Notes under the pieces: generated by a model
What the model was told of the DNA's origin: nothing
Seen by the model: the letters and a program-made list of their open reading frames with translations, nothing else
The model's database searches: none
Made by a program: the position numbers and the translations under genes
Source: Polyangiaceae bacterium
Lineage (GTDB): Bacteria; Myxococcota_A; Polyangia; Polyangiales; Polyangiaceae
Direction: 5' to 3'
Assembly: GCA_013361525.1 (NCBI GenBank)
Contig: JABFXY010000069.1
Coordinates: forward strand, 96,032 to 160,031
Length of the DNA stretch: 64,000 bases
Shown here: one piece after another, positions 34,035 through 41,226 of the stretch
Layout of the letters: every line of letters starts with the position of its first letter
Numbering within the stretch: position 1 is the first letter of the stretch

Positions 34035-34937
34035 ATGCGACGCCGGCTCCTCGCGCTGAGCTTCGCATTGACGGCAGCGCTTCCGTCGACCGCCCACGCG
34101 ACGTACTCGATCATCGCGACGGATCCCGAGAGCGGCCGCGTTGGTGCAGCCGGTGCCTCGTGTGTGCCGTACGAGGTCATCCAAATCTACGGCGATGTGC
34201 CTGGACGGGGCGCGTTCGTCGCGCAGGCAAATTTCGACGACGCTGCGTTCGACGAAGCGCTCTTCCTCCTGCAAGACGGACAAACCGCGGACACCATCCT
34301 CGCGAGCGTCACCGACACCCGAGCCTTTCCCCAAGCGCCGAAGATGCAATACGGCATCGTCGATTCGCTCGGCGGTAGCGCGAGCTCCACCGGGCCGGAA
34401 GCGCTCGACGTCGCCGTCGATCGGCGCGGCGAGCTCGGTTCGATGCGCTACGCCGCGCTCGGCAACATCCTCACCTCCGAGCTCGTCGTGGACCAGGCAT
34501 CGAAGGCGTTCGAGGCGGATGCATGCGACCTTGCGGCGCGGCTGGTCCAAGCGCTCGAAGCTGCCGGCGACGGCGGCGAAGGTGATAGCCGATGCACGCC
34601 GGACGGCGTGCCGGCGAAGAGCGCCTTCGTCGAGGTGAGCGATGCGAGCGGCGTCTTGCTGCGCATCAGCGTGCCCGACGTTTCACCTGCCGACCCGATC
34701 GTCGAGTTGCGCGGGCGCTTCGATGCGTGGCGTGCGGAGCATCCTTGCCCGACGATTGAAGAAGGCGGCGGCGGTGCCGGTGGTGGCGCGAGCGACGGAG
34801 AGGAGCCGCCGCCCGCGATAGCGGACGACGATTGCGCTGCCTCTCCCGCGTCCGGCTCTCACGCGCCGGCGGGCTGGTCGATCGTGCTCACGGCCGTCGC
34901 TGCTTTACGCCTGTCGACACGCCGCGCCCGCGCGTGA
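34035..34937 (+). CDS. DUF1028 family exported protein with MYXO-CTERM-like tail
   Basis: The 300-residue protein has a signal peptide cut before Thr-Tyr-Ser-Ile-Ile-Ala, which starts the DUF1028 domain (Asp-Pro-Glu-Ser-Gly-Arg-Val-Gly-Ala-Ala-Gly). DUF1028 belongs to the Ntn-hydrolase superfamily, where a mature N-terminal Thr or Ser acts as nucleophile; here signal cleavage after His-Ala would expose Thr24. The C-terminus has a Gly-rich spacer, Asp-Asp-Asp-Cys-Ala, a hydrophobic helix and an Arg-rich end, which fits the MYXO-CTERM surface-sorting signal. It follows the membrane-protein pair with 9 bases between. Confidence 0.82.
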   Translation: MRRRLLALSFALTAALPSTAHATYSIIATDPESGRVGAAGASCVPYEVIQIYGDVPGRGAFVAQANFDDAAFDEALFLLQDGQTADTILASVTDTRAFPQAPKMQYGIVDSLGGSASSTGPEALDVAVDRRGELGSMRYAALGNILTSELVVDQASKAFEADACDLAARLVQALEAAGDGGEGDSRCTPDGVPAKSAFVEVSDASGVLLRISVPDVSPADPIVELRGRFDAWRAEHPCPTIEEGGGGAGGGASDGEEPPPAIADDDCAASPASGSHAPAGWSIVLTAVAALRLSTRRARA

Positions 34938-34940
34938 TCG

Positions 34941-35378
34941 TTACGGATGACCCCAGAGCTCGACCGTCGCGGCGCCGCCGCCCGGCAGGTTTCCGTATTT
35001 GAAGGTCACGTCGCGGATCGTTCGAGCGTTGCCCGGCAGATCGATCGCGTGCGAGCGCGAGTTCTCCGCAAAGCGGTGACGCAGGTTCGGCGAGTAATGC
35101 GAGCCGTCGGTGAACTCGATGTCCATGTCGTAGAGCTCGATCGAGCTGTGCTCCACGACAATCATCACGCGACGGAAACGTCCTTCGACTCTGCCGACGC
35201 CGATGCGATCGCGGTCGGCTTTGCCGTTCACGAGTCGCTCGCCGAGCTTCTCCCAACCCTGGTTCTGCAGCCGCGCGTCGCCTCGATCCGGCCCGTCGTG
35301 GACCGTGACGACACAGCCCGAAGAGCCAACCGCCGCAAGCACCAGCGCCACCGCCATCGTCCACGTTCGCAATCGCAT
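34941..35378 (-). CDS. Small lipoprotein, DUF2541-like beta sandwich
   Basis: From ATG 35378 the product is 145 residues: signal peptide with lipobox Gly-Ser-Ser-Gly-Cys (Cys22), then a beta-rich domain. The pattern Gly-Trp-Glu-Lys-Leu-Gly, Asp-Arg-Ile-Gly-Val, Val-Glu-His-Ser-Ser-Ile-Glu-Leu, Ala-Arg-Thr-Ile-Arg-Asp-Val and Phe-Lys-Tyr-Gly looks like the DUF2541 fold found in other exported proteins of unknown role. The ribosome site GGAGGAT precedes ATG 35378. It converges on the DUF1028 gene with three bases between the stops. Confidence 0.75.
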   Translation of the reverse strand: MRLRTWTMAVALVLAAVGSSGCVVTVHDGPDRGDARLQNQGWEKLGERLVNGKADRDRIGVGRVEGRFRRVMIVVEHSSIELYDMDIEFTDGSHYSPNLRHRFAENSRSHAIDLPGNARTIRDVTFKYGNLPGGGAATVELWGHP

Positions 35379-35757
35379 TTTGGAGCCATCCTCCCACAAG
35401 CAAGCCCACTTGTACGACGCACTCGAGCGCGATTGGACCACGACGAATTCCTGCTCGGCAATCCGTTCTCACCGCACTCTTGCACCCTCGAACCGCATCG
35501 AACGAGCGTGCCCGCGTTGCAACTTCGTACGACCCGATGGTGTGTGTTTCTCCCGACGCGCACGATGCCGACACGGCTTTCGGCGCGCGGTTCGAACCAT
35601 CGCGACCCGCTGTTGAGGTCGCGTGACCTCAGCGCAGCGCGCGCGATCGTCTCGAAGACCATGTGCGAATTTTCATTCGTGGAGCCAACTTGCGTTGACT
35701 GGTCGTACACATGTGCGAGCGCCGTCGTGCTTGACCCGAGGAGCGTCGACGCGAATC
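35379..35757. other. Intergenic region without recognised feature
   Basis: About 380 bases separate the DUF2541-like lipoprotein (leftward) from the next lipoprotein (rightward). Promoters for both must lie here, but no convincing operator, hairpin or conserved short gene is visible. Several open frames across it look like chance reading frames. Confidence 0.5.
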
Positions 35758-36528
35758 ATGGGGCGGATGAGCTCGTGGCGTACCGCGCTCGTCGCGACCG
35801 TGCTGTCGGCGGTCCTAGCGGCGTGCGGAGAAAGCTCGAAACCCAAGCAATCGAGCGACGACGACGAGGATGAGCCCCGACCGCGCAAAGCGCAGTCGTC
35901 GTCCTCGGCATCTGCTTCCTCTTCGGCGAAGGCGTCAGCCTCCGGCTCGGCCGCGGCATCGGCCGCCGCCGGTGAGGACGAAAGCGCACCGCCGGAGGAC
36001 GCGCCGTCGAGCGCACCGAAGGACTCGGTCACGCTCGACAACGGCAAACACAAGGTCGCCGTCACCATCAAGCCCGACGGCGAGACGCGCCTCGTCGCGT
36101 ACGACAAGAAGGGCAAGACGGTCGCGATCGACGATATCTCCGGTACCGTCAAACCCTCCGGCGGCGAGGAGGCGAAGCTCAAGGCGGACGAGGAGGTGCT
36201 CGTCACCAAGCTGCCCAAGCTCGAGAAGGGCCTCACCACCGTCGAGCTCGCCCTGAAGATCGCGGGAGAGAAGTTCGAGGAGACGATCGACGTACCCGAA
36301 GGCGGCACCGCCGCCCTCGCGAAGGTGCCGAAGAAGACGATTCCGCCGGGAACGAAAGGGCCCAATGGCGGCACGGTCGAGGTCGTCGGCGAGCACATCG
36401 TCGAGCTCGTCATCGACGAGAAGACCAAAGACATGCGCGTCTACTTTTTGAACGACGACCTCGAGGTCATCGAAGTCCCCGAAGGCACGGAGATAACCCT
36501 CAATATCGAGGACGAGGGAAAACCCTGA
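35758..36528 (+). CDS. Lipoprotein of unknown function with Ser/Ala spacer
   Basis: From ATG 35758 (GAGGAG at 35739-35744) the protein is 256 residues: signal peptide with lipobox Leu-Ala-Ala-Cys (Cys22), an acidic then Ser/Ala-rich spacer to about 95, and a C-terminal 150-residue domain of short strands. That domain has Lys-Lys-Thr-Ile-Pro-Pro-Gly-Thr-Lys-Gly-Pro-Asn-Gly-Gly followed by Val-Glu-Leu-Val-Ile-Asp, which resembles the beta-sandwich found in copper-binding and membrane-fusion-like periplasmic proteins. No certain family call. It precedes the His-rich exported protein by 97 bases on the same strand. Confidence 0.72.
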   Translation: MGRMSSWRTALVATVLSAVLAACGESSKPKQSSDDDEDEPRPRKAQSSSSASASSSAKASASGSAAASAAAGEDESAPPEDAPSSAPKDSVTLDNGKHKVAVTIKPDGETRLVAYDKKGKTVAIDDISGTVKPSGGEEAKLKADEEVLVTKLPKLEKGLTTVELALKIAGEKFEETIDVPEGGTAALAKVPKKTIPPGTKGPNGGTVEVVGEHIVELVIDEKTKDMRVYFLNDDLEVIEVPEGTEITLNIEDEGKP

Positions 36529-36625
36529 TTCAGCGTGGAAGTGCGGAAGCTCGTTCGAAGTCGCCCGACTCGCTCGTCATAGAGCCTATCGATCGACGTC
36601 TTCGAGCAAACCATTGGAGGACAAC

Positions 36626-37189
36626 GTGAGAGCTTTCATTTACCTCATCGCATTTTCGGCCAGCGTCATGCTTCTGACGGTGCTCGCACCCGGTGAGGCG
36701 CAGGCGGCAGTCGTCCAGGTAAAGGTGAAGGCAGAGGTCTCCGCCCCCTATCTCGTCGTGAAACCGCCGCGTCCGATCATTCGGCCTCGTCGAATCACGA
36801 TGTATCTGGATCGACCGGGGGTCGAGACACACGTCCGCCTGTTCGGCCACCACCACCATCATCACGTGGTGCGGGTCGGCTATTACGCGCCCGTCTATCA
36901 CATCCACACGAGCCTGCCGGAGCACCACATTCACGTCGGCGGTCCCGACGTCATCGTCGATCGCCCGCACGTGGTCGTCGATCGGCCTCACGTTCACGTC
37001 CACGAGCCGAAGGTGAAGGTCCACGTCCACGCACCCGAGATCCACGTCGGTGGTCCGAGCGTTCACGTCGGCGGACACCACCACGTCGGCGGTCACGTTC
37101 ACGGCCCGGGCATCGGCTTGCCGAAGCCCCACCTCCCGAAGCCGCGCGTCGGTGGCTCGGTGAGGGTGAAAGCCAAAGCCCGATTCTGA
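36626..37189 (+). CDS. His-rich exported protein
   Basis: The start is GTG 36626, because GGAGGA at 36616-36621 is well placed before it. An ATG at 36614 overlaps that site. The 187-residue product has a signal peptide cut near Ala-Gln-Ala and a mature part with about 30 histidines. These include a run of six and repeated His-Val-His and His-Val-Gly-Gly units, mixed with Val, Pro and Arg. No folded domain is obvious. Such proteins often bind Zn, Ni or Cu. It lies just before the MsrB-MsrA lipoprotein (convergent), and a shared role in metal or oxidant stress is plausible but unproven. Confidence 0.78.
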   Translation: MRAFIYLIAFSASVMLLTVLAPGEAQAAVVQVKVKAEVSAPYLVVKPPRPIIRPRRITMYLDRPGVETHVRLFGHHHHHHVVRVGYYAPVYHIHTSLPEHHIHVGGPDVIVDRPHVVVDRPHVHVHEPKVKVHVHAPEIHVGGPSVHVGGHHHVGGHVHGPGIGLPKPHLPKPRVGGSVRVKAKARF

Positions 37190-37208
37190 TCTGATTCGGC
37201 GAAAGGAA

Positions 37209-37237
37209 AAGGCCGGGAGCATCGCGCTCCCGGCCTT
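37209..37237. terminator. Bidirectional terminator
   Basis: A perfect 12-bp stem (AAGGCCGGGAGC with GCTCCCGGCCTT, loop ATCGC) sits between the convergent His-rich and MsrB-MsrA genes. Both strands have a weak T-tract after the stem (TCTATTTG; TTTTCCTTTC). Confidence 0.75.
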
Positions 37238-37262
37238 CTCTATTTGTGGGTTCCGTTATCGG

Positions 37263-38480
37263 TTATTGGCTGTCGCCCCATTCCCTCATGAAATGGCACG
37301 AGTACCCGCCGGGGTGTTTCTCCAGGTAGTCCTGGTGATAGTCCTCGGCCGCCGTGAACGGGCCGGCGTCGGTGATCTCGGTGACGACCGTGCCGTTCCA
37401 CTTGCCGCTCTTTTGGACGCGCGCCTTCACCTCTTCAGCGATCTTTCGCTGCTCGGGCGAGGTGACGAAGATCGCGGAGCGGTATTGCGAGCCGATGTCG
37501 TTGCCCTGCCGATTCGCGGTCGTCGGGTCGTGCATGCGGAAGAACCACTTCTCCAGCAACGTCTCGTACGACAGCTTCGTCGGATCGAACACGACACGGA
37601 TCGACTCCGCGTGGCCGGTGCGACCGGTCTTGACCGTTTCGTAGCTCGGCGAGCTCGTCGCGCCGCCCGCGTAGCCGACCTCGGTCTCGATGACGCCGGG
37701 GATCTTCCGAATGAGATCTTCCATCCCCCAGAAGCAGCCGCCTGCGAGCACGGCCGTCTCGAACGTCGTCTGGCAGCCGACCGGTTTCCCGTTCTCGGGC
37801 AGCGCGCACGAATTCGAGGTCTTTGCCTCGGGCCTCGCCCCGCCCTTCTGGAAGAGCGCGACGTATTCGCCGTAGCCCTCCGCCTCGAGCTTGTCGACAG
37901 GGATGAATCGGAGCGACGCCGAGTTGATGCAATAGCGCATGCCCGTCGGTGCAGGACCGTCATCGAAGACGTGCCCGAGGTGAGAGTTTCCGTCCTTCGA
38001 TCGGACCTCGGTGCGCGTCATGCCGTAGGTACGGTCCGTCTTGCTGACGACATGTTGGCTGTCGACCGGCTTCGTGAAGCTCGGCCAGCCCGTACCCGAC
38101 TCGAACTTGTCGAGCGACGTGAAGAGCGGCTCGCCGCTCGCGATGTCGACGTAGAGGCCCGCGTCGTGGTTGTCCCAAAACTCGTTGTGAAAAGGAGGCT
38201 CCGTCGCGTCGTGCTGGGTGACCTCGTATTGCATCGGGCTCAGCTTCTGCTTGAGCTCTGCGTCGGACGGTTTCTTGTAGTTCTTTTGCGGGATGGTCAT
38301 GTTCGACGTCTCCTTCGCCGTATCAGCTTCCGAGCTGACGCCGCTCGGATTCACGCCCTCGCTGGGCGTGTCGTACCCCTTTCGTGAGGTGCAAGCCAGC
38401 GCGAGCGAGGCCCCGCCGACCAAGCCGACCAGGGCCGACGCCGCACGGCCGAGCCGCTGCCATCGGTGCTTCGTTGCCAT
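37263..38480 (-). CDS. msrBA: Secreted peptide-methionine sulfoxide reductase MsrB-MsrA fusion
   Basis: This 405-residue protein has a signal peptide with lipobox Leu-Ala-Leu-Ala-Cys (Cys30), then an MsrB domain and an MsrA domain. MsrB shows Ser-Gly-Thr-Gly-Trp-Pro-Ser, Asn-Ser-His-Leu-Gly-His-Val-Phe and catalytic Cys174 in Arg-Tyr-Cys-Ile-Asn. The zinc-binding Cys pairs of some MsrB proteins are absent. MsrA follows from about 228 with Gly-Gly-Cys239-Phe-Trp-Gly. The usual order in periplasmic fusions is MsrA then MsrB; here MsrB comes first. Together they repair both diastereomers of methionine sulfoxide in exported proteins. No thioredoxin domain is fused, so a separate electron source is needed. 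Confidence 0.93.
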   Translation of the reverse strand: MATKHRWQRLGRAASALVGLVGGASLALACTSRKGYDTPSEGVNPSGVSSEADTAKETSNMTIPQKNYKKPSDAELKQKLSPMQYEVTQHDATEPPFHNEFWDNHDAGLYVDIASGEPLFTSLDKFESGTGWPSFTKPVDSQHVVSKTDRTYGMTRTEVRSKDGNSHLGHVFDDGPAPTGMRYCINSASLRFIPVDKLEAEGYGEYVALFQKGGARPEAKTSNSCALPENGKPVGCQTTFETAVLAGGCFWGMEDLIRKIPGVIETEVGYAGGATSSPSYETVKTGRTGHAESIRVVFDPTKLSYETLLEKWFFRMHDPTTANRQGNDIGSQYRSAIFVTSPEQRKIAEEVKARVQKSGKWNGTVVTEITDAGPFTAAEDYHQDYLEKHPGGYSCHFMREWGDSQ

Positions 38481-38525
38481 CGCGACCCTCTACGCCCGCG
38501 GGGGCGCGCGGGTTTCACTCGCGGG

Positions 38526-40187
38526 TCAACGACGCGAAAGCGTGAGCCGTGTCAGGAGGAGCCCACGCAGCGTGCCTTGCACGTGGCTCGGTGCCACGCC
38601 CTCGAACGCGATCGAAACGGAGCTTGCCGCGTCGATCGACAGATCGTCGACGCCGAGCGTACGTTCGCCGACGGCAAGATCATCGATACCGATCGAGAGA
38701 TCCGAGAGCTCCACGTCGATCTGACCCGATTCGAGCGGTGCGTCCGTCCGGTGCCGCACGGCGCCTTTCGCGCGGAGCGCGCCGATCCCCGGACGCTGCT
38801 CGGAGCCGACGCGCAATGTCGCACCGCCACCGATGGTGAAACGACCCGGCCCCGCCAAACGTAGATCTGCATCGAGCGGATCGAAGTCCAACCGGACGAG
38901 CTCGAACCCCGGCTTCTTCTCGCTCGCCTCCGATGCGGGGCGCTCGAGCCGCTTCGGATGCACGAGCGTTCGCAGCCGAACACGTCGATCCGACGCGAGC
39001 CGCTTGCCTTCTTCGTCGAGCATCCAGAACACGAGCGTCTCGTTGTCGAACGGGATCAGCGGCAGATCCTTTTCGAGGATCAGACGATCTCCCTCGAACT
39101 CGAAATCGAGAATTGCATCCTCGAGAAGGGACAAGTCGCGCTCGAGCTCGTGGAAATCGATGATGCCTTGGTTCACTGCGATTCGGAGCTTGTGGGTCGC
39201 GACCCTGCGTTTGATGACCGGCACCTTGGCGTCGACGGTGACGTCCACGTTCAATTGGCCGCTGAGGCCGTCGAGCACGCGAAAATCGAATGCCGCTGCT
39301 CCATCCTGCTTCTTGGTGGCTTTAGCGGGTGTGGTGCGCCGGAGGCTCGCGAGCTTGAACGCGGCCTCCGAAACGGAGACGCGATCGATCGCGAGCGCGC
39401 CATTTTCGAATCGCACACCGCGCGGAAGCTCGATGTCCGCGAGCCGGAAACTCGTCCCCCCGATCGCCACCTCGACGCCCTTCGCGACGATCGAGCCGAC
39501 CGATAGACGCGTGCTCGTCGGCGATCGCACGAACGCCACGTTTTTCGCCGACAGAGAACCGAATCCAATGCTCGTCTCGCCACGCGAAAACCGCGCGCCC
39601 CGTACGTCGATCGATCCCACGTCGACGCGCATCGTGCCGTCGGCGTCGCGGTGGAACGCGACCGTGCTGCTCTCGAGGGCGGCCATTTCGATTTGGGATG
39701 GTTGCGCATCCCCGGCGGTCGTCGCGCGCAGCTCGCTCGCGACGAAGCTCGCCGCGCGTGCGGCCGTTCCCTCTGCCCGCGATTGCGCAAATGCCGCGCC
39801 GCTCGCAGCGAACGTCGCCGCGCTGATCCGCGGGGTCCCCACGTCCACGACCACCGCGCGACCAGCAACCTCTCGCGCCGCGATCGTTCCGCCGAAACGC
39901 GCACGTCCTCGAAGCGGTCCACGCGCAATCCGCAGATCGGCGCTGGCGCCTCGAAGCGCAACTGGTGCAGCCTCGATCCTCCCGCTCGCGCCCACGAAAA
40001 AGCGCACGAGCGTCGCCTCGAGCTCTTCGGCGGTGATGCCGTCGAGGTGAATTTCTTCCGGACCTTGATGGTACGTGCCGCTCGAGAGCTGCCCGCGGGC
40101 GAGCTGCACGCGATCCGGGTCACCGGTTTCGCGAGGCAGGTCGAGATCGAAGCCTTCGGTGGCGAGCCGTGCGGCGGAGATCTTCAT
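38526..40187 (-). CDS. Repetitive beta-rich protein of unknown function
   Basis: The 553-residue protein has no signal peptide and no membrane segment. It is made of short repeated beta-strand units with Gly and Ala turns over its first half, resembling AsmA- or DUF748-like elongated beta structures. The second half has Leu-Asp-Phe-Glu-Phe-Glu and Phe-Asp-Asn-Glu-Thr-Leu-Val-Phe-Trp. No catalytic motif is seen. It starts 18 bases downstream of the hydrolase gene on the same strand and is probably co-transcribed with it. A lipid-transport or scaffold role is a guess from shape only. Confidence 0.72.
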   Translation of the reverse strand: MKISAARLATEGFDLDLPRETGDPDRVQLARGQLSSGTYHQGPEEIHLDGITAEELEATLVRFFVGASGRIEAAPVALRGASADLRIARGPLRGRARFGGTIAAREVAGRAVVVDVGTPRISAATFAASGAAFAQSRAEGTAARAASFVASELRATTAGDAQPSQIEMAALESSTVAFHRDADGTMRVDVGSIDVRGARFSRGETSIGFGSLSAKNVAFVRSPTSTRLSVGSIVAKGVEVAIGGTSFRLADIELPRGVRFENGALAIDRVSVSEAAFKLASLRRTTPAKATKKQDGAAAFDFRVLDGLSGQLNVDVTVDAKVPVIKRRVATHKLRIAVNQGIIDFHELERDLSLLEDAILDFEFEGDRLILEKDLPLIPFDNETLVFWMLDEEGKRLASDRRVRLRTLVHPKRLERPASEASEKKPGFELVRLDFDPLDADLRLAGPGRFTIGGGATLRVGSEQRPGIGALRAKGAVRHRTDAPLESGQIDVELSDLSIGIDDLAVGERTLGVDDLSIDAASSVSIAFEGVAPSHVQGTLRGLLLTRLTLSRR

Positions 40188-40205
40188 CCCCCGCAGAAGA
40201 ACACG

Positions 40206-41093
40206 TCAGCGCGATAGGAGCCAATCTCGTATCGGCGCGAACACCACGTCTTGCGCGTGCTCGCTGATGAACATGTCCGCGTGCGCGAGCCGCATCTCCG
40301 CCGTCCCCACTTCGAGGAGCGATTTGTCGGAGGACGCGACGTGCGTATACGAAAATTCCGCCGTCTCGCGAGGGACGATTCCGTCGGCATTGGCCACCAC
40401 ACAAAGCAGCGGCACGTCGATCGTCGTAATCGCGTGGCTCAGGTTTTGACCTCGCAAGACGAGATCGCGCCGGCCCACCCACTCTGCGATCTGTCGATTG
40501 ACGAAGCGGTTCGGGTCTTCGACCGTTTTCACCAGCTCGTCGATGTTGGCGACGTCGATGTGCTCGGGGTTGATGTAAATCGAAAGGAGCCACGGCGTAT
40601 GTCGCAGGACATGCGGCAAAACCGCCTTCGCCAGGGCTCGCGTGCCTCGCAGCCGCACCAGCCCCGCGAGGGTCGGCGATGCGAACGCGACGCGCAGCAG
40701 GGGATGAATCTTCACCCAACGAACGGGCCCGCCGAGCGACACCAGCGCACCGGCGCGCGCGTTCTGGGCGAGTGCCGCATACGCGAACATCAACGTCGCT
40801 CCGAGCGAGGCGCCGATGATCGAGACGCTTTCCGCGCCCGTCTCGGTGCGCTCGAGCACGCCGTCCACGGCCGCCTTCAGATCGGTGAGCGCGAGATCGG
40901 CGAGGCCGAAGTCGTCGGTGCCGCCGGTGCGTTTCGACTCGCCCTGCGCGCGCAGGTCCACGAGCCACACCTCGAGCCCCGCGGCGACGAGGGCGGCTTC
41001 GAACGAGTTGCCGCGCGGGTGATAGCCGAAGATGAACGAATTCATCCCGTAACCCGGCACGATGAGGACGGGTTTGGTGTCTCGCCGGAGCAC
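40206..41093 (-). CDS. Alpha/beta hydrolase (PHA-synthase-like)
   Basis: From GTG 41093 the product is 295 residues with the early strand Pro-Val-Leu-Ile-Val-Pro-Gly-Tyr, the elbow Gly-Ala-Ser-Leu-Gly-Ala around Ser105, and candidate acid and base late in the chain. The profile is closer to PhaC-like and myxobacterial hydrolases than to esterases. The open frame continues upstream for about 40 codons to a TAG at 41218, and those residues (Gln-Asp-Gly-Trp-Gln-Leu-Ser-Leu) look like real homologous sequence, yet no ATG, GTG or TTG occurs there. The true start may be a rare codon. The elongated beta protein follows in the same operon. Confidence 0.8.
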   Translation of the reverse strand: MLRRDTKPVLIVPGYGMNSFIFGYHPRGNSFEAALVAAGLEVWLVDLRAQGESKRTGGTDDFGLADLALTDLKAAVDGVLERTETGAESVSIIGASLGATLMFAYAALAQNARAGALVSLGGPVRWVKIHPLLRVAFASPTLAGLVRLRGTRALAKAVLPHVLRHTPWLLSIYINPEHIDVANIDELVKTVEDPNRFVNRQIAEWVGRRDLVLRGQNLSHAITTIDVPLLCVVANADGIVPRETAEFSYTHVASSDKSLLEVGTAEMRLAHADMFISEHAQDVVFAPIRDWLLSR

Positions 41094-41226
41094 GGACGGA
41101 TCCCAGGTCTGTTGCAGGGAGAGCTGCCAGCCGTCCTGGTTGGGAACGAAGTGCTGAACGGATCGAAGATGTGCCGCGCGGATGACCGGATGGGAACCGG
41201 TTCGCCCATCGTGTGTCTAGTGCGGA

